Shown: positions 15,452 through 22,506 of the stretch, piece after piece
Layout: each line of letters starts with the position of its first letter
Position numbering within the stretch: position 1 is the stretch's first letter
Assembly (NCBI GenBank): GCA_016793585.1
Contig: JAEUJR010000884.1
Coordinates: 1-22,506, forward strand
Direction: 5' to 3'
DNA: 22,506 nucleotides
Source of the DNA: Archangium sp.
GTDB lineage: Bacteria; Myxococcota; Myxococcia; Myxococcales; Myxococcaceae
Made by a program: the position numbers and the translations under genes
The notes under the pieces: generated by a model
The model's database searches: none
Told to the model about the DNA's origin: nothing
The model's input: the letters and a program-made list of their open reading frames with translations, nothing else

Positions 15452-16296
15452 GCCAGCTTCCTGCGAAGCCGCCCCTGTGCTTTGCCGGCCTCGTGACGTC
15501 GCTCCTCGTCCCGCTCGTGCTCCACGCCAGCTCCGCGCTCTGGCTCGGCCCGCCGCCGCCCGCCGCCGTGAAGCGCGTCGTCACCATCGCGCCGTCGCTC
15601 ACCGAGACGGTGCTGGCCCTCGGCGCGGGTGAGCTGCTCGTCGGGGTGAGCCGCTTCGACGACGCCCCCGAGGTGAAGGCGCTGCCGCGCGTCGGCGGCT
15701 TCGTCGACCCCTCCATCGAGACGGTGCTCTCGCTCTCACCGAACCTGGTGGTGGTGCAGAAGTCTCCCGGTAACCAGAAGCCCATCGAGAAGCTCGCCGC
15801 GCTCGGGGTGACGGTGCTCGCGTTGCCGCTGACGACGGTGGCCGACGCACAAGACGCGATGCTCGAGCTCGGGCGTGTCTTGAAGCGCGAGGCCCGCGCG
15901 AAGGAGCTCGTCGAAGAGCTGGTGGCGGCCAGAGCCAGGCAGCGCGCACGCCCGCTGAAGGTGAAGCCGAAGGTGTTGTTCGTCTACGGGTTCTCGCCGC
16001 TGGTGGTCGCCGGGCCGGGCAGCTTCGCCGACGAGCTGCTCTCGGACTGCGGCGTGACGAACGTCGTCAAACGCGCCCCGACCTCGTACCCCGTCTGGTC
16101 CATGGAGCAGCTCGTCACCGCGCCGCCCGAGGTGCTCGTCGACGCCTCGGACAGCGGTGATGGCCGTGAGGCCGTACGCGCGCTGGTGCCGAAGACGCGC
16201 TGGGTGCCGCTCGAGAACAAAGACCTGCTGCACCCCGGCCCTGCGCTCGCCCGGGCGCTCGAGCCGCTGTGCACCTCGCTGCGCGGCCAACAATGA
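15448..16296 (+). CDS. BtuF-like periplasmic (helical-backbone) substrate-binding protein, no transporter genes
   Basis: The 282-residue protein belongs to the TroA/BtuF class that binds cobalamin, haem, siderophores or metals. The mature part starts RVVTIAPSLTETVLALGAGELLVGV and continues through DPSIETVLSLSPNLVV, LGVTVLAL and VLFVYGFSPLVVAGPGSFADELL, the usual series of motifs. The N-terminus has one hydrophobic helix (about 12-33, no lipobox), so it may be a signal peptide or a membrane anchor. The GTG start shares four bases (GTGA) with the kinase stop. No permease or ATPase lies nearby, so sensing together with the kinase is more likely than transport alone, though an unlinked transporter is possible. 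Ligand cannot be told from sequence; cobalamin is the default for this subgroup. Confidence 0.85.
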   Translation: MSQLPAKPPLCFAGLVTSLLVPLVLHASSALWLGPPPPAAVKRVVTIAPSLTETVLALGAGELLVGVSRFDDAPEVKALPRVGGFVDPSIETVLSLSPNLVVVQKSPGNQKPIEKLAALGVTVLALPLTTVADAQDAMLELGRVLKREARAKELVEELVAARARQRARPLKVKPKVLFVYGFSPLVVAGPGSFADELLSDCGVTNVVKRAPTSYPVWSMEQLVTAPPEVLVDASDSGDGREAVRALVPKTRWVPLENKDLLHPGPALARALEPLCTSLRGQQ

Positions 16297-16301
16297 CGAA
16301 G

Positions 16302-16317
16302 GCGCCGTTACCGGCGC
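16302..16317 (+). terminator. GC hairpin after the binding-protein gene, weak terminator candidate
   Basis: GCGCCG (16302-16307) and CGGCGC (16312-16317) form a 6-bp all-GC stem with a TTAC loop, starting 5 bp after the stop at 16294-16296. No T-run follows, so it is not a classical intrinsic terminator. It could instead affect the leader of the small gene starting at 16341. Confidence 0.3.
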
Positions 16318-16340
16318 GCTGCCCGAGGCATACTCGCGCC

Positions 16341-16664
16341 ATGCAGCTGAACCCCGACACGCTGCGCGTGGCTCCTTCAGGCGTGCTGCGGCTCGCGCTC
16401 TACCTTCGGCCCCACCTCTTCGGCGTCGTCTTCTCCGTCGGCGTCGCCTGGCTCGTGCGCTCGTTGTCCGTCATGGGCGGAGCGTGCCGCGTGCTCTGCT
16501 ACCCGCCCTTCACCGTCGGCATGGGCGTCGTCGGCGGGCTGCTCGGCGCACACCTGTACCGCGCCAACCACCCACTGCCTTCACCTGACGACGAGCCCGA
16601 GGTGCTGACGCCCCTCACCGGCCCGACGCGCGTGCGCACCACCCGCCTGCGCCGCCGAGCCTGA
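16341..16664 (+). CDS. Small membrane protein, two predicted helices, unknown function
   Basis: The 107-residue protein is not recognised. Two hydrophobic segments are visible: about 25-45 (LFGVVFSVGVAWLVRSLSVMGG, centre of the first) and 53-71 (PFTVGMGVVGGLLGAHLY). A polar Asp/Glu-rich stretch (PSPDDEPEV) and an Arg-rich end (RVRTTRLRRRA) follow, placing the C-terminus in the cytoplasm by the positive-inside rule. ATG 16341 is chosen because residues before it (24 codons of open frame) are unlike protein, but only CGAGG 12 bp upstream could be a ribosome site. CATACT just before it could be a -10 element of a nearly leaderless transcript. Its stop is 4 bp from a convergent gene. Confidence 0.7.
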   Translation: MQLNPDTLRVAPSGVLRLALYLRPHLFGVVFSVGVAWLVRSLSVMGGACRVLCYPPFTVGMGVVGGLLGAHLYRANHPLPSPDDEPEVLTPLTGPTRVRTTRLRRRA

Positions 16665-16668
16665 AGTT

Positions 16669-17985
16669 TCACTCGAGCGGCCGGTCGCGGAGCGACGCTT
16701 GAGACACGCCCCGTTGCCAGGCCTGGTGACGCCACCCGAGGTCGCCGAGCAGCCGGTACGCGGCGTCGGGGAGCGGTGACTCCACCATCGCGGCGAGCGC
16801 TTCGGGTGGCACGTTCGCTCCTTCGGCGAGCGACGCTGCAGCGGCATCGAGGGCGCGCTTGATGTGCTCTCGCGGCCCGTGCTGCTGGTCGATGGGCGTT
16901 CGCGGGTCGACCACTCCGCCTGCGCCCAGGGGCAGCCCACCCGCCCACCCAAACCCGGCGGCGCTGGCGAAGTGAGCGCCCAGCTCCAGCACCGTGCGGT
17001 TGTGCTCGGGCTCGGGGAAGCCGCAGTTCGGCAGCATGACGAATCGCGCGTGCGCAGAGACGGTCGCCTTCGCCACCAGCTCGAGGGCGTGCGTCGCGAG
17101 CGCCGGCAGGGCATCGACGTAGAGCGGCGTCGCGAGAACGAAGAGGTCGGCGGCGGCGATGGCCTGCGCAGCGGCGAGCGCGGGTGCCCCTTCACGCAGG
17201 AACTCGACCGCGAAGTGAAGCCGCGTCTCGACGCCGCGTTGGTTGAGCCGGTCGGCCAGCGCGCGCGCGAGGTTCTCCGACACGCTGGTGCCCTTCACCT
17301 TCGCGCTGCCCACCAGAATCGCCGCCGTGCGTGGCTTCGGCTGCGCTGGAGCCGTCGGCCGAGCCGCGTCGAGCAGCGCCTGCCGCAGCGGGGCTCGCGC
17401 CTTCAGGTCGCTCCCCGGCACCTGCTGCGAGGCCAGCATCGTCTCGATGGCGGCGGCCCAGGTGGCCGGCTGGGAGTCATCGACGACGGCGGCGCCCACT
17501 CGAGGCGCGAACATGTTCACCCCGTTCGCGTCGGCGAGGCGCTCCCACGTGCGCGCCTGGTCGGGGTCGGGGAGCGGCTGCCAGCCGAGCGCGAAGAAGG
17601 CCGCCGCGTGCGGGTAGCGCATGGCGTGGTGGGTCAACGCCGCGCGCTTCTCGAAGAAGGGCGACAGCAGACAAATCATCCGGTCCTGGGCGCGCTTGAG
17701 CGTAAAGCTGTGGCCTCCGAAGGTGACGGCATCGACGAGCACCAGCCGCTCGGCGTCGTGAATGGCCTGCACGATGTGCTGCTCCTCGTCGTGTGCGCGG
17801 CAGAGGCCCGGCGTCTTCACCCAGCAATCGAACTCGCCCTGGCAGTACGCGAGCGACATGGTGGAGAGCTCGAAGACCTTCACCTCGGTCTCCCCGAGGC
17901 GGCTCAGCTGCGCGCGCACGAGCTCGACGAGCCGGTCGAGCGCAGGCCGTTGGGGAGACGCGGCGGACAAGATGACGGTGGACAT
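16669..17985 (-). CDS. Fusion of two flavodoxin-like NAD(P)H-dependent FMN reductase domains
   Basis: The 438-residue protein has two related domains. Domain 1 (1-190) has STVILSAASPQ, then the cysteine motif YCQGEFDCWVKTPGLC (C48, C54, C62), as in iron-sulfur flavoprotein-like reductases. It continues to VDAVTFGGHSFTLKRAQDR. Domain 2 (218-370) repeats the fold: RTAAILVGSAKVKGTSVSENLARAL is the flavin loop, and ADLFVLATPLYVDALPAL (280-297) the second flavin motif. It lacks the three-cysteine motif. A Pro/Ala linker (TAPAQPKPR) joins them. The start at 17985 has GAGG (minus strand, at 17993-17996) seven bases before ATG, and the frame extends only 8 codons upstream. Function probably is reduction of flavin, quinone or metal. 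It is divergent from the proline-rich protein gene and convergent with the small membrane gene. Confidence 0.85.
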   Translation of the reverse strand: MSTVILSAASPQRPALDRLVELVRAQLSRLGETEVKVFELSTMSLAYCQGEFDCWVKTPGLCRAHDEEQHIVQAIHDAERLVLVDAVTFGGHSFTLKRAQDRMICLLSPFFEKRAALTHHAMRYPHAAAFFALGWQPLPDPDQARTWERLADANGVNMFAPRVGAAVVDDSQPATWAAAIETMLASQQVPGSDLKARAPLRQALLDAARPTAPAQPKPRTAAILVGSAKVKGTSVSENLARALADRLNQRGVETRLHFAVEFLREGAPALAAAQAIAAADLFVLATPLYVDALPALATHALELVAKATVSAHARFVMLPNCGFPEPEHNRTVLELGAHFASAAGFGWAGGLPLGAGGVVDPRTPIDQQHGPREHIKRALDAAAASLAEGANVPPEALAAMVESPLPDAAYRLLGDLGWRHQAWQRGVSQASLRDRPLE

Positions 17986-18159
17986 GCGTCTGCCTCGTGC
18001 ATCGCCCACGCCAGCTCGACCGAGTGGCGCCGCTGAACCAGCTGCACAAGTTGCATCGCCCTCGTCTGCGCGCGCAGCGGTCGCGTCTCAAACCCGTGAA
18101 CAATCCACCTTTCGTGGCAGTCTGCGCCCTTCGTTCGTTCTCACCTCTGGAGCTGCGAC

Positions 18160-18897
18160 ATGTTCGTCTTCGCCCTCACCCTCGTCTTGAACCAGGCCGG
18201 CAACCCGCCGCCGTTGCCGCCGCGCACGGGCCAGAGCGCGCAGCCTCAGCCGCAGGGCGTACCGCCGCCGCCGCCACCACCGCCGGTCGCGAAGCACGAC
18301 GGCTTCACACCACCGCCGCTGCCCGCCCCGCTGCCGCCTCCTGCCGCGGGCGCGCCGACGGTGCAGCCCAGCTTCGTGCGCGTGAAGTGCCCGTCTGACT
18401 GCTCGGCGCGCGTGGGCGGCGGCGTGGGCCGTCGCGTGAGCTCGCAGCTCTGGGAGTTCTCCGACGTGCCGCCGGGCAAGACGCGCTTCGACATCGAGGG
18501 CTTCGCCAGCATCAACATCGCCTCGGGGTACCTCGACATTCCCGCCAGCAGCGACGTCGAGGTCGTCGTCTCGCGCAACCGCCTCGCGCTCGGCACCATC
18601 ACGCCACGCGCCGCGCCCGTCGCCGGCAACAACGGGGCGCTCTCGACGGCGCCGGGCATGCTGCGCCTCACCTGCCAGAAGCCGTGCACCGTCAGCGTCG
18701 ACGGCGCGCGCCGCACTGGAGAGAACCAGACGGGCCAGCTCACCATCGGCAACGTCGCGCCGGGCACGCGGCAGGTCTTCGTGAAGTTCTTCGGCGGCTC
18801 GGCCCAGGCGTCGGTCGAGGTGCCGCCCGACAGTGAAGTCTTCCTCTTCGCGCAGGAGTCGTCGCTGCGCGTCACCAACACCAAGCCCCTGCACTGA
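18160..18897 (+). CDS. Secreted proline-rich protein with two PEGA-like beta repeats
   Basis: The 245-residue protein starts with a short hydrophobic segment (MFVFALTLVLNQA) that could be a signal peptide despite lacking basic residues. Residues 16-70 are Pro/Gln-rich with a run of eight prolines, likely a flexible or wall-spanning spacer. Two similar domains follow: about 71-146 and 166-238. Each starts with a C-x3-C pair (CPSDC, CQKPC), then a strand with VGGGV or VDGAR, then VPPG/VAPG turn and a hydrophobic strand, as in PEGA domains that anchor to surface structures. GGAG 18149-18152 is the ribosome site. The next gene's ATG overlaps the stop (TGATG), giving translational coupling to an epimerase. 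Role unknown. Confidence 0.8.
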   Translation: MFVFALTLVLNQAGNPPPLPPRTGQSAQPQPQGVPPPPPPPPVAKHDGFTPPPLPAPLPPPAAGAPTVQPSFVRVKCPSDCSARVGGGVGRRVSSQLWEFSDVPPGKTRFDIEGFASINIASGYLDIPASSDVEVVVSRNRLALGTITPRAAPVAGNNGALSTAPGMLRLTCQKPCTVSVDGARRTGENQTGQLTIGNVAPGTRQVFVKFFGGSAQASVEVPPDSEVFLFAQESSLRVTNTKPLH

Positions 18898-19763
18898 TGC
18901 GAGTCGACCGACAGCAGAGCCCGGGCGTGCTGGAGTCGTACGTGTTGTCGGGCCCCGACGCCGAGGTGCGGCTGGTGCCTTCTCGTGGAGGCCTCGTCAC
19001 GCACTGGCAGGTGCGCGGGGAGTCACTGCTCTTCCTCGACGAAGCGACGCTGCTCGACCCGACGAAGAACGTGCGTGGCGGCATTCCCCTGCTCTTCCCC
19101 AACGCCGGGCCGCTGCCGCCATCGGGCGCGACCTTCGCCGGCCGCACCATCACCCAGCCGCAGCATGGGCTCGCGCGCACCTCGGCGTGGAGCGTCGTGC
19201 AGGCCATCGCCGACGACGACACCGCGCGCGTCGAGCTGCTGCTGACCTCGACCGAGCAGACGAAGCAGGGCTTCCCGTTCGACTTCGAGAGCCGGCTGGC
19301 GTGCTCGTTGTCAGAGACCGACCTCACGCTCGAGTGGGCGTTCACCAACACGGGCGACGGGCCCATGCCGCTGCACGCGGGCCTGCACCCGTACTTCACG
19401 GTGCCGGTCGCGCAGAAGGCGCTCGCGCGGGTGCCCACGTCGGCGGCCCAGCTGAAAGACCGGCGCAGCGGCGAGGTTCGGCCGATGTCGGCGATTCGTT
19501 TCGACGAGGGCGAGCCCGACGTCGCGTTCCTCGAGCACGGCCCAGCCGCCACCTTGCTCCGCGGAGACGGCGCCCGCATCGAGCTGTCGTCGACGCCGCA
19601 GCTCTCGACGCTCGTGGTGTGGACGTTGCCCGGCCAGCCCTTCGTGTGCGTCGAGCCCTGGACGGCGCCGGGTGGCGCGCTCGCGTCGGGAGCGGGACTG
19701 CTGACGGTGGCGCCGAAGACGACCGAGGCGCTCGCCGTGCGCTTTCGTTTCGTGCCGCGCTGA
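18897..19763 (+). CDS. Aldose 1-epimerase family (glucose-6-phosphate 1-epimerase/galactose mutarotase-like)
   Basis: The 288-residue beta-sandwich enzyme would interconvert anomers of a hexose or hexose phosphate. Motifs are clear: SRGGLVTHW near 29-37, GGIPLLFPNAG (61-71), QHGLAR (89-94) and LHPYF (163-167) with the likely acid/base histidines. Near 250-270 are FVCVEPWTAPGGAL with the catalytic Glu. Overall the order and length match YeaD-type epimerases more than GalM. It overlaps the preceding stop by one base (TGATG) and ends 3 bp before a convergent stop. Coupling to a PEGA-like secreted protein is not obviously metabolic. Confidence 0.9.
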   Translation: MRVDRQQSPGVLESYVLSGPDAEVRLVPSRGGLVTHWQVRGESLLFLDEATLLDPTKNVRGGIPLLFPNAGPLPPSGATFAGRTITQPQHGLARTSAWSVVQAIADDDTARVELLLTSTEQTKQGFPFDFESRLACSLSETDLTLEWAFTNTGDGPMPLHAGLHPYFTVPVAQKALARVPTSAAQLKDRRSGEVRPMSAIRFDEGEPDVAFLEHGPAATLLRGDGARIELSSTPQLSTLVVWTLPGQPFVCVEPWTAPGGALASGAGLLTVAPKTTEALAVRFRFVPR

Positions 19764-19766
19764 ACG

Positions 19767-22139
19767 TCAGCCGCCGTCTTTCGGGCCGCGCCGCAAGATG
19801 GCGCCCGCGCGGCCGCTGACCCACACCGTCGAGGTGCCGCCGTCGAAGTCGTCGAGGCCGACGATGCTCGAGGGCGCCCCCACCAGCGGCAGCGGCTCGG
19901 CCGTCACCACGCCGCCAGGCGCGCGTACGTAGAGCCAGCCTCCAGCCACGCCGCCATCGGGGGGCCCGCCGACGAAGTACGTGCTGCCGTGCGCCGAGAC
20001 CCAGACCCCGGTGAAGGTCGCCTGGCTGAAGGCTGGTTGGTTCACGAACGCGTTCGTGTTGACGCGAGACCACCAGCCTCCGTTCACGCCCGCCGCCACG
20101 AAGAGGTGCATGCCGCCATCTCGCTGAACGGCTCCGTGCACTGCGTTCATCGTCGTCGTCGTCGGCCCTGGCTGCGTGACGAAGTGGCCGGTGCTGCTGA
20201 GCGTCGCCTGCCGCCCGCCCTGACCCACCATCGCTCCGTAGGGCCCCGTTCCGAAGAGGTCGAGGAAGCCCGCGTCGAGCTCGATGAGTGACGAGCTGGC
20301 ACCGGTGAGGCCACCATCGGTGATGAGCAGGTACGTCGCGCCCGCGCGCGGAGACGACAACAGGTACCAGGGCTTCGACGGCGCGGTCCACACGCGGGTC
20401 CAGTCGAGCACCCCGTAGTTCGCCGGCGTCGTCGCCGAGCCCGGCAAGGTGCTCGTCCCGAACGCGAGCCCGCCGTCGGTGCCCGCGATGATGAAGTCAC
20501 CCTGAGCCGAGATGGCGCACGACACCCAATTCGTCGACCGCGCGACGTTGGGGCTGTCGATGGTGGGCCACCGCACGGGCGGGCCGACCTCACGGGTCAG
20601 GTTCGAGTTCGAGTTCTGCGGCGCGAGAATCGCGGGAGCGCTCAGCGTCGCCATCGGTGAGATGCAGAGCTTGTTCACGCCGCTCAAGCGCTGCGCCGGG
20701 TGCGCCGTCGTCGAGGCGCCACCATCTTCGACGTGCACGTAGGTGCCGGTGCTGCCGGTGAAGAACGCCCGGTTCGGCCCGAGCGCCTTGACCGCGAAGA
20801 GCGTGCGCGTGTCGGTCTGTGAGAGCAGGCGCGGCGTCAGGCCTGCGTCACGGCGGAAGCGACGCACACCGTTGAGGCTGCCCGCGAGCCAGAACTCGTC
20901 ACCGTCGAGCGTGTCGAAGCCATTCACCTGGTCGGTGAGGGCGTCACCCGGCACGTCGACCAGCGTCGTCCATGGGCCGGTCGGCAGCGGGAACTCGCGC
21001 AGCCGGCTCAGCGTCGTGGGGCCACCATCTGGCAACGGGCCGCCGTCGACGCTGCCGAGCGCGTACAGCTTCTGCCCGACGCCCATGAACGCGCGCACGA
21101 AGGCGAGCTGCGCGTCACCGCCCTGCACCGGCTGCCAGCTCGACGACGTCACCGACATCAGCACGCCGTTCTCGTTGATGAGGTACAGCTGGTTCAGGTG
21201 TTGGAGCGCGCGATGGGTGCCTGACGGGAGCGGAGCGTTGCGGTTGGCCCACGTGCCGCTCGGGTCGCGCAGATAAATCTGCTGCTCGTTGCGCCCGGTC
21301 ACGGCGGTGCCTGCGCCGAGACACTGCACGAAGGTCAGGTCGGGGCGAACGATGCCCGGCAGCGTCTCGGTGGCCCAGGTGCCGCCGTCGAAGTGCAGCA
21401 CCGTGGCGTTGTCTCCGACGACGTAGAGGTCGTTCGGGCCACAGCCGTGCACCGCGCGAAGGTCGAAGCCCGCCTGCGTCGGCACGGGCAGCATGGTGGT
21501 GCGCTCGCCGTCGAAGAAGAGCACCGAGCCGTTGTCGGTCGCGAGCCAGGTGTGACGCTCGTCGGTGCTGTAGAGCGCGCGAATGTCGTTGCCCTGCGGG
21601 AGCAGATTCTCCCAGCAGATGCCTTCGGGAGTGCACAGCCCCGGTACGAGGTCGCAGCGGTTCGCCGTGCGCACGCCACACTCGGTGCCAGCCGAGCAGC
21701 GGCCACACTGCAACGTGCCGCCACAGCCATCGGCCCGGTAGCCACAGTCGAGGGCACCACACAGCAGCGGAACACACACGGTGCCACCGGCGCTCCCGCC
21801 GCTCTGACCGCCGGCGACTCCGCCCGATTCGCCACCACCCAAACCACCACCACCACCGACGCCACCTCCGACCACCGCGCCACCTGCTGCGCCACCGCCC
21901 GACGCACCGGCCGAACCACCTGAGGCTCCGCCAGCCGAGCCACCGGCGGTGAGGCCGCCACCCGCTCCACCGTCAGCCTCGAGTGGGCGACAGATTTGAT
22001 CAGCGGCGCAGAAGAGCCCGTCGGGGCAACGCGGCTCGTTGGCATCGCAGGCGTACAGCACCGAGTCATCGAGCGCGCAGGTCGACGAGCAGGCGGCGAG
22101 CAGCGCAAGCGCGACCACGATTCGGGAGCGATGCGCCAT
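19767..22139 (-). CDS. Lipoprotein with cysteine-rich head, Gly/Ser linker and beta-propeller-like domain
   Basis: The 790-residue protein starts at ATG 22139 with a lipoprotein signal (MAHRSRIVVALALLAAC, lipidated Cys17; +2 is Ser). The mature N-terminus has a cysteine cluster ending CPDGLFCAADQICRP, the myxobacterial pattern of C-x-D-G. A Gly/Ala/Ser/Val linker of about 65 residues follows, then a second cysteine-rich block (CVPLLCGALDCGYRADGCGG...CGRC). The remainder (~200-790) is beta-propeller-like, with repeats such as NGSVLFFDGE, NATVLHFDGGTW and GFDTLDGDEFWLAGS. Gly and Asp-Gly-Gly motifs are frequent. No enzyme motif is seen. It is probably surface-exposed on the outer membrane. A gene for a MYXO-CTERM protein ends 32 bp upstream on the same strand. 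Function unknown. Confidence 0.85.
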   Translation of the reverse strand: MAHRSRIVVALALLAACSSTCALDDSVLYACDANEPRCPDGLFCAADQICRPLEADGGAGGGLTAGGSAGGASGGSAGASGGGAAGGAVVGGGVGGGGGLGGGESGGVAGGQSGGSAGGTVCVPLLCGALDCGYRADGCGGTLQCGRCSAGTECGVRTANRCDLVPGLCTPEGICWENLLPQGNDIRALYSTDERHTWLATDNGSVLFFDGERTTMLPVPTQAGFDLRAVHGCGPNDLYVVGDNATVLHFDGGTWATETLPGIVRPDLTFVQCLGAGTAVTGRNEQQIYLRDPSGTWANRNAPLPSGTHRALQHLNQLYLINENGVLMSVTSSSWQPVQGGDAQLAFVRAFMGVGQKLYALGSVDGGPLPDGGPTTLSRLREFPLPTGPWTTLVDVPGDALTDQVNGFDTLDGDEFWLAGSLNGVRRFRRDAGLTPRLLSQTDTRTLFAVKALGPNRAFFTGSTGTYVHVEDGGASTTAHPAQRLSGVNKLCISPMATLSAPAILAPQNSNSNLTREVGPPVRWPTIDSPNVARSTNWVSCAISAQGDFIIAGTDGGLAFGTSTLPGSATTPANYGVLDWTRVWTAPSKPWYLLSSPRAGATYLLITDGGLTGASSSLIELDAGFLDLFGTGPYGAMVGQGGRQATLSSTGHFVTQPGPTTTTMNAVHGAVQRDGGMHLFVAAGVNGGWWSRVNTNAFVNQPAFSQATFTGVWVSAHGSTYFVGGPPDGGVAGGWLYVRAPGGVVTAEPLPLVGAPSSIVGLDDFDGGTSTVWVSGRAGAILRRGPKDGG

Positions 22140-22171
22140 TGAACCCACTCTCGCAGGCACAAGGAGTGTCG

Positions 22172-22506
22172 TCACGAGCCGCGAACCAGCGGCCCCATCG
22201 ACCCGGTGCGCCGACGACGAGCCGCGAGCAAGGCGGCCAGGAACAGCAGCGGCGCCGGCACCGCCGTGCAGCCACAGACAGGAACGAAGACCGGGGCTCC
22301 ATCACCGCTGCCGCCGTCGGATGACGCGCCTGCGTCGGTCTGCGTTCCCGCGTCGGTCTGCGTTCCCGCGTCGGTCTGCATTCCCGCATCGGTCGCCGTT
22401 CCCGCGTCGGTCGCCGTTCCCGCGTCGGTCTGCGTTCCCGCGTCGGTCTGCGTTCCCGCGTCGGTCTGCGTTCCCGCGTCGGTCTGCGTTCCCGCGTCGG
22501 TCTGCG
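22172..22506 (-). CDS. C-terminal part of a MYXO-CTERM-tailed secreted protein (5' end outside the window)
   Basis: Reading from the window end, the frame is open without interruption. An internal ATG at 22381 is only one of the repeat codons, so the true start lies beyond 22506. The visible N-terminal part consists of TQTDAG-type hexapeptides encoded by the 18-bp repeat. It is followed by ASSDGGSGDGAPVF, then VPVCGCTAVPAPLLFLAALL and AARRRR. Cys-Gly-Cys, a short hydrophobic helix and an Arg cluster match MYXO-CTERM tails, which direct proteins to myxosortase processing and the cell surface. Ten residues (TGSMGPLVRGS) follow the Arg cluster, longer than the usual tail. The Thr/Asp/Ala/Gly repeat would be an exposed stalk. 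The catalytic or binding part is not in the window. Confidence 0.85.
   Translation of the reverse strand, partial: QTDAGTQTDAGTQTDAGTQTDAGTQTDAGTATDAGTATDAGMQTDAGTQTDAGTQTDAGASSDGGSGDGAPVFVPVCGCTAVPAPLLFLAALLAARRRRTGSMGPLVRGS
22330..22506. repeat. 18-bp tandem repeat (TTCCCGCGTCGGTCTGCG type), runs off the window
   Basis: TTCCCGC recurs at 22345, 22363, 22381, 22399, 22417, 22435, 22453, 22471 and 22489, exactly 18 bp apart, with a partial unit before them. Three units differ by single bases or CA/GC changes (TQ to TA or MQ). The repeat is in frame in the MYXO-CTERM protein. Copy number beyond base 22506 is unknown, and such repeats can be collapsed or expanded in assembly. Confidence 0.95.

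Noticed and set aside
22330..22506. Regular repeats considered as a CRISPR array
   Set aside because: The period is 18 bp with no unique spacers, and the repeat is translated in frame within a surface protein.

Overview
The window looks like chromosomal DNA of a Myxococcota (delta-proteobacterial) predator. It is very GC-rich, and its genes are typical of that group: an FHA-domain sigma-54 activator next to a Ser/Thr kinase with TPR repeats, a hybrid histidine kinase, DGG-rich secreted and lipoprotein beta-propellers, and a C-terminal tail of the MYXO-CTERM type (Cys-Gly-Cys, hydrophobic stretch, Arg cluster). I cannot name the genus from sequence alone. No tRNA, rRNA, CRISPR or insertion sequence was seen, and no gene-free stretch reaches 300 bases.

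Layout. Positions 1-1074 hold the 3' part of dnaA, interrupted by an in-frame TAA at 994-996. The DnaA-like reading frame continues for 25 more sense codons to a TGA at 1072-1074. A convergent cysteine-amidase-like gene follows (1079-1960, minus). Its upstream region carries a symmetric array of four TGTCAC/GTGACA half-sites (2016-2080). From 2147 to 10043 four plus-strand genes are packed head to tail: a secreted protein of unknown family; a membrane-anchored protein whose beta-domain plus helical-repeat layout resembles the N-terminal module of animal vitellogenin/MTP lipid-transfer proteins; an FHA + sigma-54 activator; and a zinc-finger/Ser-Thr kinase/TPR protein. This is the most unusual part of the window.

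Positions 10045-11136 (minus) carry a small GNAT acetyltransferase and an N-acetylmuramoyl-L-alanine amidase. A LysR regulator (11223-12092, minus) is divergent from a flavodoxin-fold quinone reductase (12200-12778), with overlapping palindromes between them. From 12962 a Cache-HAMP-PAS hybrid histidine kinase overlaps by 4 bp a BtuF-like periplasmic binding protein (to 16296), and a small two-helix membrane protein follows. A minus-strand fusion of two flavodoxin-like FMN reductase domains (16669-17985) diverges from a proline-rich secreted protein with two PEGA-like repeats and a sugar (hexose-phosphate type) epimerase that overlap at TGATG (18160-19763). The right end (19767-22506, minus) encodes a lipoprotein beta-propeller and, upstream of it, the C-terminus of a MYXO-CTERM protein whose visible N-terminal part is an exact 18-bp tandem repeat running off the window.

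How they may work together. The 2147-10043 group pairs two envelope proteins with a phosphorylation-sensing transcription factor and a kinase, so a signal-controlled lipid or lipoprotein handling system is a reasonable hypothesis. The 12962-16296 pair suggests ligand sensing through a periplasmic binding protein coupled to a kinase. Converging genes here are separated by only 1-4 bp, which independently supports position 1074 as the original end of dnaA.
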